Shown one piece after another: positions 29,015 through 36,972 of a stretch of 64,000 bases of DNA. Position 1 is the first letter of the stretch. Each line of letters starts with the position of its first letter. The DNA is taken from contig CAZDIA010000008.1 of NCBI GenBank assembly GCA_964505385.1, positions 33,383 to 97,382 of the forward strand. The letters are read 5' to 3'. This DNA comes from SLJN01 sp964505385 (lineage in GTDB: Bacteria > Bacteroidota > Rhodothermia > Balneolales > Natronogracilivirgulaceae). The notes beneath the pieces were generated by a model, which worked only from the letters and a program-made list of their open reading frames with translations, did no database searches and was not told the origin of the DNA. The translations under genes were made by a program, and so were the position numbers.

Positions 29015-30316
29015 CTATTTGATAAAACTCATCTGTCGCTGCATCACGTGATCACCGGCCTGCAACCGGTACAGATAGATACCTGATGAAAGTCCGGAAG
29101 CGTCAAATTCGGAAATATGGGTCCCGGCCTGCATTTGTTCCTCATCCAACAGGGTTTTTACGTAGCGACCTTGCGCTGTAAACACGCTGAGGGTTACAGC
29201 AGCAGATTCCCTGAGTGTAAATTCTATCTGCGTGACAGGGTTAAACGGATTGGGATAGTTTTGCCGGAGTTCAAAGTCACTCGCAACTTCAGCATCTACC
29301 GGTGAGGAGGTCGTGGTTTGCTCAAGCGGGAAAGAGGCAATTGCATTGTTTGTCGAGAGCATCACCAGTGTATTACGATTATGATCAAATTCGACTGCAC
29401 CGGTTGCATTGGGGTTTTGATACACACTCAACTGAGATGATGACGAGATGAGCTGCGGATTTTGTAAATCGGTGATATCCACCAGATCGATAACCTGGTC
29501 CGCATCCCCTGTACCCCGGGGTGCTGTCGCAATGACCTGAAGGGTGTCGAAATCGGCGAAATCGATATTCATACTTCCGGTAGAGACAACCTCACCCGGA
29601 ATAGAACTTCCGGTTTCACCGGTTTCCGTACTGATTTTCGTCGGCTCCGTACCCGATCCGTTGACCCATAAGCTGTCCTCACCGGCAATAGGTGAAATAC
29701 CTCCGCGTGCAATACCGGCCGGAGCATTCAGAAAATCAGGTTCCGAGAGGCTATGATCATCAGCGTCATACTCCAGTTTCAGGATATCTTCATTACCGGT
29801 ACCGGCAAAGTACAGCCAGATGCCATCTCCGGTTTCATCAATACCCAGGGCATCGCCATAGCGGGCTGCATTGACATCTCCCTGGAAAAGGATTTCCATT
29901 TCGCTTGCTTCATCTTCCCACATATAGATAATGAAATCTTCTTCGGAGGAGTCAACCACACTATTGGCTGCGAAAATGGTACCATCTTCAGTAGCACCAA
30001 CTTGATTGAGTGCCAGAAACCCGGTTTCAATAACCTCCTCTGTATCCAGGGTTCCTTCCACATTTCCGGTGGATGAATCCAAGACATAAACAGCCGGCTC
30101 CTCGGTATTGCTTGCCACCAAAATATTTCCGGTAGCCGGGTTTAAACTCATACCTCGCGTGGCGTTATCGTCGTTGTCCAACCAATCCTCATCGATGGGT
30201 AGAACTTCCCATTCTGCTGAACCAATCTCCAATTGATAGCTTTCCTGAAGGTTTTGGGTGTTGGCGGTGTAAAATCCAATGCAAATTATGAGGCCTAACA
30301 GTATCGTCTGTTTCAT
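29015..30316 (-). CDS. Secreted DUF4623 protein with T9SS sorting domain
   Basis: The start at 30316 (MKQTILLGLIICIG) gives a compact signal peptide cleaved near NTQN; the frame could begin 2 codons earlier. The mature part of about 410 residues is a DUF4623 module (TRGMSLNPATGNILVAS, QVGATEDGTIFAANS, AARYGDALGIDETGDG), followed by a T9SS domain (RQNYPNPFNPVTQIEF). It is a paralogue of the proteins at 19248 and of the two modules in the giant protein at 4502, and it shares the ARYGD block with the former. It forms a single-gene unit. Binding of a glycan or other surface ligand is inferred only from context. Confidence 0.82.
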   Translation of the reverse strand: MKQTILLGLIICIGFYTANTQNLQESYQLEIGSAEWEVLPIDEDWLDNDDNATRGMSLNPATGNILVASNTEEPAVYVLDSSTGNVEGTLDTEEVIETGFLALNQVGATEDGTIFAANSVVDSSEEDFIIYMWEDEASEMEILFQGDVNAARYGDALGIDETGDGIWLYFAGTGNEDILKLEYDADDHSLSEPDFLNAPAGIARGGISPIAGEDSLWVNGSGTEPTKISTETGETGSSIPGEVVSTGSMNIDFADFDTLQVIATAPRGTGDADQVIDLVDITDLQNPQLISSSSQLSVYQNPNATGAVEFDHNRNTLVMLSTNNAIASFPLEQTTTSSPVDAEVASDFELRQNYPNPFNPVTQIEFTLRESAAVTLSVFTAQGRYVKTLLDEEQMQAGTHISEFDASGLSSGIYLYRLQAGDHVMQRQMSFIK

Positions 30317-30513
30317 GAGCATTTTACCTACTTTGTTTTATAAGAATATCAGTTAGGATTGATCTTTTAAAATATGGTAAATAATAAACTCAAATGCACC
30401 CAACCTGGCCTGATTATGAGTTTCAGTTATCCCCGCAGTTTTATTATCGATCAAAGCATAACCAATGGCAGATTTCCACGGTTATTTCCTCTAATTACTA
30501 CTATACATTGTCC

Positions 30514-31788
30514 CTATTCAACTGCGCGCATCAATGCCTGCGCTTTTACCCAGGTCTCTTCCCATTCTTCTTCAGGCTGCGAATCACTGGTGATTGCACC
30601 TCCCACCTGATATTGCAGTAACCCCTCCTGAACGATAGCCGAGCGTATCACTACATTAAAATCAAAATCTTCCTCCGGGGTGATGTACCCGATCGCTCCG
30701 GAATATACTCCCCGCCGGATCAACTCGGTTTCCTCAATTATTTCCATAGCCCTGATTTTCGGAGCGCCGGTCATAGAGCCCATCGGAAAGCATGCGCGAA
30801 GAGCTTCCTCAGGATCGAGTCCGGAATCCATCCGGCCGGTGATAGAGGTAACCATCTGATGAAGCGTTGCAAAAGACTGAACTTCAAAGAGTTCTTCCAC
30901 ATTAACGGAACCTGCCTCGCATACCCGGCTGAGATCATTCCGAACCAGATCCACAATCATCAGGTTCTCGGCCCGGTTTTTTTCATTTTCCAGTTTCGAC
31001 TGAATCAGCTTCTCATCTTCCTCCGGAGTGTCGCCTCTTTTTACAGTGCCTTTGATCGGTTGAGAACGAACCGTTCTGCCTCGTTTTTCCAGAAACCTTT
31101 CCGGCGAGGCGCAGCACACAGCCGTGCGGCCGGTATCAATATATGCTCCAAAGGGAACAGGTCCGATTTCGCGCATTGCCTTATACAGCATAAGCGGATC
31201 ACCCGCTGCATCTCCCCAAAACGGATAGGTATAATTAACCTCATACACATCCCCCTGCCGGATATATTCCTTTATAGTTTTGATGCGATCAGTATAATCC
31301 TGTTGATTAATCCCCGGCTCAAGATTGCTCAACTTAAAATCCTGCTCTACATTTTCCGGGTATTGAGGCAGCATTTCCTCGTTGCCCTCAACCCAGCTTG
31401 CCTCTCCGGTATCAACATTAATCCGAATGAAAATGGTCGGTTGCATCCAGAACAAATCAGCCAGGCTCATACGGTATGAATTGTCGCTGGATAAATCTTC
31501 GATATGATTTTTAAGATCATACCCGAGCCAGCCTCCACTCCATCCTTTGTAACGCCTGCGAAACCATTTAATCGCATCCCAGGCATTTCCCTGCCACAAA
31601 TAGGTAGTGCCATCCATATGCACTGTTTTACACAAGTCTCCGTGGACAGTTAGTATTACAAGCGGCTTTCCGGCCAGATATATCTCACGGGATGCCGGAT
31701 GATCACGGGACTGTGAATCCAGCACCATAACCGGGCCGAGCATACGCAGGCGTGTAATAAGATGTAGTGGTAAATCAGTTGTCATCAT
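30514..31788 (-). CDS. pabB: Aminodeoxychorismate synthase component I
   Basis: This 424-residue chorismate-binding enzyme makes 4-amino-4-deoxychorismate from chorismate for folate synthesis. The motif PIKGT (Lys246) carries the lysine that marks PabB and separates it from anthranilate synthase, which has Ala there. Further marks are NYTYPFWG near 185, ENLMIVDLVRNDLSR near 275 and the FPMGSMTGAPKIRAMEII block near 348. No glutamine amidotransferase (PabA) is fused or adjacent, so it must be supplied elsewhere (often TrpG). The lyase pabC lies 1.9 kb away on the same strand, separated by an AAA ATPase on the other strand. The start ATG at 31788 is followed by a second ATG one codon later. Confidence 0.9.
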   Translation of the reverse strand: MMTTDLPLHLITRLRMLGPVMVLDSQSRDHPASREIYLAGKPLVILTVHGDLCKTVHMDGTTYLWQGNAWDAIKWFRRRYKGWSGGWLGYDLKNHIEDLSSDNSYRMSLADLFWMQPTIFIRINVDTGEASWVEGNEEMLPQYPENVEQDFKLSNLEPGINQQDYTDRIKTIKEYIRQGDVYEVNYTYPFWGDAAGDPLMLYKAMREIGPVPFGAYIDTGRTAVCCASPERFLEKRGRTVRSQPIKGTVKRGDTPEEDEKLIQSKLENEKNRAENLMIVDLVRNDLSRVCEAGSVNVEELFEVQSFATLHQMVTSITGRMDSGLDPEEALRACFPMGSMTGAPKIRAMEIIEETELIRRGVYSGAIGYITPEEDFDFNVVIRSAIVQEGLLQYQVGGAITSDSQPEEEWEETWVKAQALMRAVE

Positions 31789-32118
31789 TTGCTTAAAATA
31801 GCTTAGCAGCAGCCCTTGCCCAATTTTTAATTGTAAAAGATGAAAAGTTTTTAGAATGCATTCTCCTCAAAGTTAGTATGAATAAGATATTTTGAGTTGT
31901 TTTTCAATGACATACTACAAAAAAGCTCCCATTTTCAATAAGCGAAATTCCAAAGGGTTACCGGGACTGGTTTCGGTAATTGGAAATTGGTCACTTGAAT
32001 TTATCCCGACGAAGCGTGCGGGACAAGTTTTGAAATTTGACCAATATAATTTGGAAATTTCAGAATTGCACATTATAATAAGCAAAATTATTTTATAATT
32101 GCATAATTTATTGTGCAA
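31789..32118. other. Divergent intergenic region with half-site cluster
   Basis: This 330-base region between pabB and the AAA ATPase includes a TCCCG/CGGGA hairpin (32004-32023) and a cluster of TTGCA inverted half-sites (32066-32118). A 68-codon frame at 31892-32098 lacks protein-like features and is not called. Confidence 0.5.
32066..32118 (+). promoter_or_regulatory. Cluster of TTGCA/TGCAA inverted half-sites before the AAA ATPase
   Basis: TTGCACA at 32066-32072 is inverted to TGTGCAA at 32112-32118, which abuts the ATG at 32119. Between them are GCAAAATTAT and ATAATTGC arms (32082-32102) and TTGCAT at 32099. The dense AT-rich inverted sites next to the start suggest an operator, perhaps for autoregulation. 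Confidence 0.4.
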
Positions 32119-33312
32119 ATGGAGCACCTTTTTGAATACTCAGATCAGCAATTACGTAACGTTTCTGTGCGGTTTCGTCGCTATTTGTACGACCGAATCC
32201 ACTGGAAAAGCCGTCTGATTGGGATCAAGGGAGCCAGGGGTACTGGCAAAACAACACTGCTTTTACAGTACCTTGCCCAAAAAGAATTGCAGGCACCGGA
32301 AGTGGTTTATTTTTCCCTTGATGATCTTTATTTCACCACTTCTTCTCTTGTGGATGTAGTCTCGTCTGTATATAAAGAAGGTGCCCAGGTTATCGGCCTT
32401 GATGAAGTGCATAAATACCCGGGTTGGGCAAGAGAGGTTAAAATCGCTTATGATCGCTACCCGGATCTTCAGATTGTTTTCACCGGCTCTTCCATAATCG
32501 ACATAGCCAGGGAGGAGGGCGACTTAAGCAGACGTATGATACTGTACGAGTTATACGGACTTTCATATCGTGAGTACCTTCAATTAGCTCACGAAATGCC
32601 GTTTAAACCCATCAATTTAAATGAGATGCTCGGTGGTAGTACACGTATCCGCGACTACTTTCCCAAAGAGTTTCGACCGCTAAAATATTTCAAAAACTAC
32701 TTGCATCATGGCTACTATCCATTCTTTATGGAAGAAACCGAAACTTTCGGGATGCGGCTGAATCAATTAGTACGTATGACGGTAGAATACGATTTGGCCG
32801 AGTTAAAACATTTTGATATCCGCAATGCCAAAAAACTGCTGCAACTCCTGAGCATCATTGCTTCAAGTGTGCCCTTCAAGCCCAACATCAGTAAGCTGGC
32901 TCAAAAGACCGGTATTCACCGCAACTCACTTGTAAGTTATTTGTATCATCTTGAACAGGCAAGATTAATCAGCCTTTTGTATCCGGCCGGTCAAAGTACC
33001 GCGACATTGCAAAAACCCGAAAAAATCGCACTTCAAAATACCAATCTCTCATGGGCTTTAAGTAATTACCGTCCGAATACCGGCAATTTGAGGGAAACGT
33101 TTGTGCTCAGTCAGCTCTTTGTGGACCATCAGGTTTCTTATCCCCCCGCCGGTGATTTTATGGTGAATCATGACCTGTTATTGGAAATTGGAGGCAAAGA
33201 TAAAAGTAAAGACCAAATCCGGGATGTTAAGAATGCCCGGTTGGTGGTAGATGACATTGAATTTCCTACAGCCGGCCGGATTCCGTTGTGGCTGTTGGGG
33301 TTTTTGTATTAA
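32119..33312 (+). CDS. AAA_14/DUF4143 family ATPase
   Basis: This 397-residue protein starts at the ATG at 32119 (a GTG two codons earlier is possible). The N-terminal AAA_14 ATPase domain has Walker A GARGTGKTT (near residue 40), Walker B LDEVHKYPGW (near 95) and a sensor IVFTGSS (near 122). The C-terminal part has a winged-helix region (LAQKTGIHRNSLVSYLYHLEQA) and the DUF4143 nuclease-like domain with an EIGGKDKSKDQ motif. These proteins are frequent, mobile and of unclear function; roles in DNA repair or defence have been proposed for the fold. It is inserted between pabB and pabC and flanked by repeats on both sides, which suggests it was acquired. Confidence 0.88.
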   Translation: MEHLFEYSDQQLRNVSVRFRRYLYDRIHWKSRLIGIKGARGTGKTTLLLQYLAQKELQAPEVVYFSLDDLYFTTSSLVDVVSSVYKEGAQVIGLDEVHKYPGWAREVKIAYDRYPDLQIVFTGSSIIDIAREEGDLSRRMILYELYGLSYREYLQLAHEMPFKPINLNEMLGGSTRIRDYFPKEFRPLKYFKNYLHHGYYPFFMEETETFGMRLNQLVRMTVEYDLAELKHFDIRNAKKLLQLLSIIASSVPFKPNISKLAQKTGIHRNSLVSYLYHLEQARLISLLYPAGQSTATLQKPEKIALQNTNLSWALSNYRPNTGNLRETFVLSQLFVDHQVSYPPAGDFMVNHDLLLEIGGKDKSKDQIRDVKNARLVVDDIEFPTAGRIPLWLLGFLY

Positions 33313-33658
33313 CAAACGCAGGCTGTTCGGCATAGCCGCGCTGTCGGCATGGTGGCAACGGAGAAATATATGGGTAACCGCGGAGGGCGCGAAGTTGTCA
33401 CTGAGGATGCTGGGAGATATAGGGTGATGGAGTTTAGGAATGATGGAGTAGTGGATTGGATTCCCTGATTTTCCTTAATTCCTTACCACCTTAATTAGTG
33501 CTTGTAAAAAAACTCAAAGTGCCCTAACAAAACGCCAGGATCAAATGTACAGGGTTTACTTGAGCATTTTGGGGACGAGCGGAAAGAAGATATTGGCGTT
33601 TTCTTAGAGGCACTAATTAAAATCAGACAGAACTAACTTTCCTGGTGAATAATTAAGG
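33313..33658. other. Repeat-rich intergenic region after the AAA ATPase
   Basis: This 346-base stretch carries the MITE-like element copy A (33491-33620) and most of the 25-base dispersed repeat copy 2 (33638-33662). The first 170 bases are non-coding and GC-richer than the surroundings; no gene is seen. Confidence 0.5.
33491..33620. mobile_element. MITE-like element, copy A
   Basis: This element of about 130 bases is bounded by TTAATTAGTGC and GCACTAATTAA. Inside the ends, CCTAACAAAACGCCA on the left and TGGCGTTTTCTTAGAGG on the right are inverted to each other. A diverged copy is at 61775-61903. There is no ORF inside, so it would need a transposase from elsewhere. Confidence 0.6.
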
Positions 33659-33662
33659 TTAG
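33638..33662 (+). repeat. 25-base dispersed repeat, copy 2
   Basis: This copy matches 8753-8777 except at two adjacent bases. Its right end covers the stop codon of pabC. Confidence 0.6.
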
Positions 33663-34528
33663 ACCTGCGAAAATTGTTGATCCAGAAATCCGCGAAAATC
33701 TGTGAGGATATTTTGAAACCGCTGCGGTGCCTTCCGGTAACGAATATCATCAATCTCTGAAACCGGCTGGATTATCCTTACCGAATTGGTCAGCCAGACC
33801 TCATCAGCTTTTCTAATATGGTCCGCTTCAAAACTTCCTTCTGCGAATCGTAAAGATATCTGCTCATGTTTAATCCACCTGATAAAACATTCTCTCATGA
33901 TACCGGGCAGCAAATCACATTTAACGGAAGGAGTATACACGGTATCTCCGATCAGCCAGAACACATTGGCTATGGTTGTCTCACTCAAAAATCCGTCAAC
34001 CGTTCTCATGAGAGCTTCATCGGCACCGGCCTGCCGGGCTTCGGCGGCTGCGCGAATATAGTTCGCGGCTGATGAAAGTTTAAAATCCGGCCACAGGCTG
34101 GCCTTTGGAATCCTTCGGGTCGGAACCATAGTCAGCTTTATCGGAATCGGCTCCCACCTCACCGGGGATGCTGTAATCTGGAGACGCAGATTCTGCCTGT
34201 CAGGCGGTGCAAAACCAGGAGAACCCTCCCGCCAAACCTGAATTCTAACGCGGGATTTCTTGTCATGCAATTTATTTGCATCCAACAAATTACGAATCCC
34301 CTCAGGCACTCGCTCAACGATTTCCTCTATACCCGTGAAACCAAGATAATTCAGACCACCTTTCAGCCTTTCAAGATGCTTTTGAAAACCGTAGGTTTTT
34401 CCGGCATCAATAAGCATGGTCTCAAAACAACCATCACCGTACCACAAACCGCGGTCTAAAGGCACCTGAATTTCATCAGCAGGGAGAAGCCGGGAATCAA
34501 TCCACTGATATGGAGCTGAGGCACTCAA
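33659..34528 (-). CDS. pabC: Aminodeoxychorismate lyase (class IV aminotransferase)
   Basis: This 289-residue class IV PLP enzyme is predicted to convert aminodeoxychorismate to p-aminobenzoate and pyruvate, completing the step begun by PabB. Fold-IV marks are DRGLWYGDGCFETM near residue 24, the region after KLSSAANYIRA near 150 with the PLP-binding lysine, DEALMRTVDGFLSETTIANVFW near 170-190 (two blocks), and TPSVKCDLLPGIMR near 205. Branched-chain or D-amino-acid transaminases share the fold, but the pabB context favours PabC. It starts with TTG and overlaps the stop of the upstream TlpA-like gene (TTGA), so translation is coupled. Confidence 0.82.
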   Translation of the reverse strand: MSASAPYQWIDSRLLPADEIQVPLDRGLWYGDGCFETMLIDAGKTYGFQKHLERLKGGLNYLGFTGIEEIVERVPEGIRNLLDANKLHDKKSRVRIQVWREGSPGFAPPDRQNLRLQITASPVRWEPIPIKLTMVPTRRIPKASLWPDFKLSSAANYIRAAAEARQAGADEALMRTVDGFLSETTIANVFWLIGDTVYTPSVKCDLLPGIMRECFIRWIKHEQISLRFAEGSFEADHIRKADEVWLTNSVRIIQPVSEIDDIRYRKAPQRFQNILTDFRGFLDQQFSQV

Positions 34529-35064
34529 ATTTCTTCTAAATATGAGATAAACTTATCAAAATCATCTATACCCCTGAATCCTACTACCACATCAACGATT
34601 TCCCCGTTACTGTCAAAAAACAGATATGCCGGTATGCCCGGCACCAGGTACTCCTGATACACATCGGTACCTTCTACAAAAATAAAATCAAGGCCATATT
34701 CTTCCCTGTAAGGGATAATTTCGGCCGGATCGTCTTTTACCAGTGCCGAAATAATTACCAAATCGGGATACTCACTTTGCAAATCTGCAAATTGCTCATG
34801 GGGGTGTTGTGATCGGCTTGACCATGTAGCCCAAAAATCCACTATAACGGGCTGGCCGGCAAACTCCGCTACCGACACGCTGTCCCTATCATTTTCTATG
34901 GTCTCAAAAACAATTTCACGGAATTCGTTGCCATCTGCCACCTTTTCTTTGAAATCAGATTGCTGACCAAAAAAATAATTAACCGTAAAAAACCCGATAA
35001 GAACAATAGCTATTGCACCGGCAACGCCGACAACTACATTAAAATATTTTGGATCTAATCGCAT
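34525..35064 (-). CDS. Membrane-anchored TlpA-like thioredoxin-fold protein without cysteines
   Basis: This 179-residue protein has one N-terminal membrane segment (about 9-32) and a thioredoxin domain facing the periplasm. The strand VIVDFWATW leads to the active site, but WCxxC is replaced by W81-S-S-R-S85, and there is no cysteine anywhere in the protein. The cis-proline block (PGIPAYLFFD, near 143) is kept, as is the FVEGTDVYQ region. TlpA and ResA proteins normally reduce disulfides of cytochrome c or other periplasmic proteins; this one cannot do dithiol chemistry. It may act as a chaperone or binding protein. It is translationally coupled to pabC, which is an unexpected pairing. Confidence 0.8.
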   Translation of the reverse strand: MRLDPKYFNVVVGVAGAIAIVLIGFFTVNYFFGQQSDFKEKVADGNEFREIVFETIENDRDSVSVAEFAGQPVIVDFWATWSSRSQHPHEQFADLQSEYPDLVIISALVKDDPAEIIPYREEYGLDFIFVEGTDVYQEYLVPGIPAYLFFDSNGEIVDVVVGFRGIDDFDKFISYLEEI

Positions 35065-35378
35065 AATCCGTTGTTACACAAACTCATTATTGTTTATTCT
35101 AAGCTGTTTGGTAAGCCTGTTGATACTCTTTAATTAAAGTTCATTTTCCCTCATTTCCAACGATTCATTAATCTGTTTCAAGACTACGGCATTTTCATAA
35201 ACTGCTTCTTTGTCTAATTTGCCCTTGTCCATGAACCAGCTGGTTACTTGCTGCCAACTCCATAGCATTGTTTTGGTGGTAAAGACAAACACTGTTGCAA
35301 GCCGCAAATCATACAAGAAATACAATGGATTTTATAGGAAGCTAAGTTAAGAAATCATCACAAATAAACGGTAGCATA
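35065..35378. other. Intergenic region with a degraded reading frame
   Basis: This 314-base stretch lies between wecE and the TlpA-like gene, both on the minus strand. It contains the short frame described at 35134-35325; otherwise nothing is seen. Confidence 0.4.
35134..35325 (-). pseudogene. Possible remnant of a small DNA-binding protein
   Basis: A 63-codon frame ends MLWSWQQVTSWFMDKG, then about 25 residues with INESLEMRE. The LWxWxxVxxW pattern followed by an INxxLxxR stretch resembles the C-terminal half of small helix-turn-helix proteins, but the HTH half is missing and the first 20 residues look random. There is no clear ribosome-binding site. It is probably a 3' remnant, and it could be a chance frame. 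Confidence 0.3.
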
Positions 35379-36527
35379 TTATCTTACGATTTCAAAGATC
35401 TTTTGAGAAATCCTGGTGATATCTTCTTCGCTCAGATAGAAATGCATCGGCAGCCTTACTAAACAATCGGTAAATTTTTCAGCATTCGGAAGTGATCTCC
35501 CGTTGTGATGTGCCTGGAAAAACGGCGATTGATGCAGCGCCTGATAATGAAATGTTGACTGAATGCCGGCTTTTTTCAGCTCGCTTATAAGTGTGCTTCG
35601 CTGTTCTAAGTCATTGCAGATCAAGTAATAAATATGTCCATTGTGATCGCAGCCATCCGGCACATTTGGCCGTTCAATACCATATTCTTCAATACCCTCG
35701 AGGTTTGTATGATATTTGTGCCACAACAGCTTTCTTTTGGCCGTTACTTCAGAATGTTTTTCAAGTTGCGGTTTTAAAAAAGCCGAATTCAATTCGGATG
35801 GCAGATAGCTCGAGCCGATGTCCACCCAGTTATATTTATCGATTTCACCCCGTAAAAACGCAGATCGGTTTGTACCTTTTTCCCTGATGATCTCAGCCCG
35901 CCGGGCATAATCTTCATTTTGTACGACCAATGCTCCGCCTTCCCCGCAATGGATGTTTTTTGTTTCATGAAATGAAAGAGCTCCAAAATCGCCTATACCA
36001 CCAAGAAAACGATCATTGTACTTAGCGTCAATGCATTGGGCCGCATCTTCCACAACCCACAAGTGGTTCTTCATGGCAATCTCCATGATTTTATCCATCT
36101 CACATGCCATGGCGGCATAATGGACAACTACTATCGCAGTGGTTTGATCAGTGATAAGGGATTCAATTTCAGCAGGGTCTACATTCGGATGATCCCGATG
36201 GCTGTCTGCGAATACGGGAGTAGCTCCGCGCATAACAAACGCATTGGCTGTAGAAACAAAAGTATATGAAGGAATAATGATTTCATCACCGGGACCCGCA
36301 TTGCAAAGTATCGCTGCCATTTCAAGTGCCTGAGTGCAGGAAGGGGTCATCCAAAAATGAGGGAATCCAAACTGCTTTTTGCAATACTCATGAACTTGTC
36401 CGGTTTGGGGGCCATCACCCGACAACGAACCCTGATCAATAGCTCTGCGGATACTTTCGGTTTCCTTGCCGGAGATATAAGGTTGATTGAATTTTATTAA
36501 ATCCAATTGAAGCTCTGTCTTTCTCAT
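35379..36527 (-). CDS. wecE: dTDP-4-amino-4,6-dideoxygalactose transaminase
   Basis: This 382-residue PLP enzyme of the DegT/DnrJ/EryC1 family transfers an amino group to dTDP-4-keto-6-deoxyglucose to give dTDP-Fuc4N. It tracks E. coli WecE (RffA) closely: TPSCTQALEMAA near 61, IPSYTFVSTANAFVMRGA near 85, VEDAAQ (Asp161, ring nitrogen), FHETKN with the PLP lysine Lys190, and EKGTNRSAFLRGEIDKY near 214. Length fits the family (about 375). No other nucleotide-sugar gene is adjacent, so the rest of the pathway must be elsewhere. The product would go into a surface polysaccharide or a glycoprotein glycan. Confidence 0.9.
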   Translation of the reverse strand: MRKTELQLDLIKFNQPYISGKETESIRRAIDQGSLSGDGPQTGQVHEYCKKQFGFPHFWMTPSCTQALEMAAILCNAGPGDEIIIPSYTFVSTANAFVMRGATPVFADSHRDHPNVDPAEIESLITDQTTAIVVVHYAAMACEMDKIMEIAMKNHLWVVEDAAQCIDAKYNDRFLGGIGDFGALSFHETKNIHCGEGGALVVQNEDYARRAEIIREKGTNRSAFLRGEIDKYNWVDIGSSYLPSELNSAFLKPQLEKHSEVTAKRKLLWHKYHTNLEGIEEYGIERPNVPDGCDHNGHIYYLICNDLEQRSTLISELKKAGIQSTFHYQALHQSPFFQAHHNGRSLPNAEKFTDCLVRLPMHFYLSEEDITRISQKIFEIVR

Positions 36528-36684
36528 TTAATACCAATTGCGCCGGGATGATTTACCCTGCGGATCAATTCTCTATGATATTAATAAATCCGGTTAGGAA
36601 AAAATCATCTGAATTGTTCAGATTACGTTGCAATTTTACTAATTTCAATGCCACAAATATTAATCCGTAATTCAAATTACACTT

Positions 36685-36972
36685 ATGGCTGTATCCCGAA
36701 AAGATGTTCTATACATGGCTGATCTTGCCCGGCTCCGGCTCACCGACGAAGAAGCCGAGCAGCTTCAGCAGGATATGAATGACATTCTCGAATATATGGA
36801 TCTTCTGGAGCAGCTCGATACTTCCGAAGTCCCTCCGCTTGAGCACGTTACCGAACTTCATACCCCCCTTCGGGAAGATAAAGCCAAACAACCCGTAGAT
36901 CACGAAGAGGCTCTGAAAAATGCTCCGGATGCTGACAGTGACTATTTCAGGGTACCCAGAGTTATTGAATAA
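36685..36972 (+). CDS. gatC: Aspartyl/glutamyl-tRNA(Asn/Gln) amidotransferase subunit C
   Basis: This 95-residue protein starts MAVSRKDVLYMADLARLRL and contains the helix-and-loop pattern of GatC (LQQDMNDILEYMDLLEQLD, then PLREDK and DYFRVPRVIE). GatC clamps GatA and GatB in the enzyme that amidates Glu-tRNA(Gln) or Asp-tRNA(Asn). gatA and gatB are not nearby. Its stop codon overlaps the first base of the next gene (TAATG), so the two are co-translated. Confidence 0.93.
   Translation: MAVSRKDVLYMADLARLRLTDEEAEQLQQDMNDILEYMDLLEQLDTSEVPPLEHVTELHTPLREDKAKQPVDHEEALKNAPDADSDYFRVPRVIE

Noticed and set aside
31892..32098. A 68-codon plus-strand frame before the AAA ATPase.
   Set aside because: It covers the hairpin at 32004 and AT-rich operator sequence, has no recognisable protein pattern and no ribosome-binding site.
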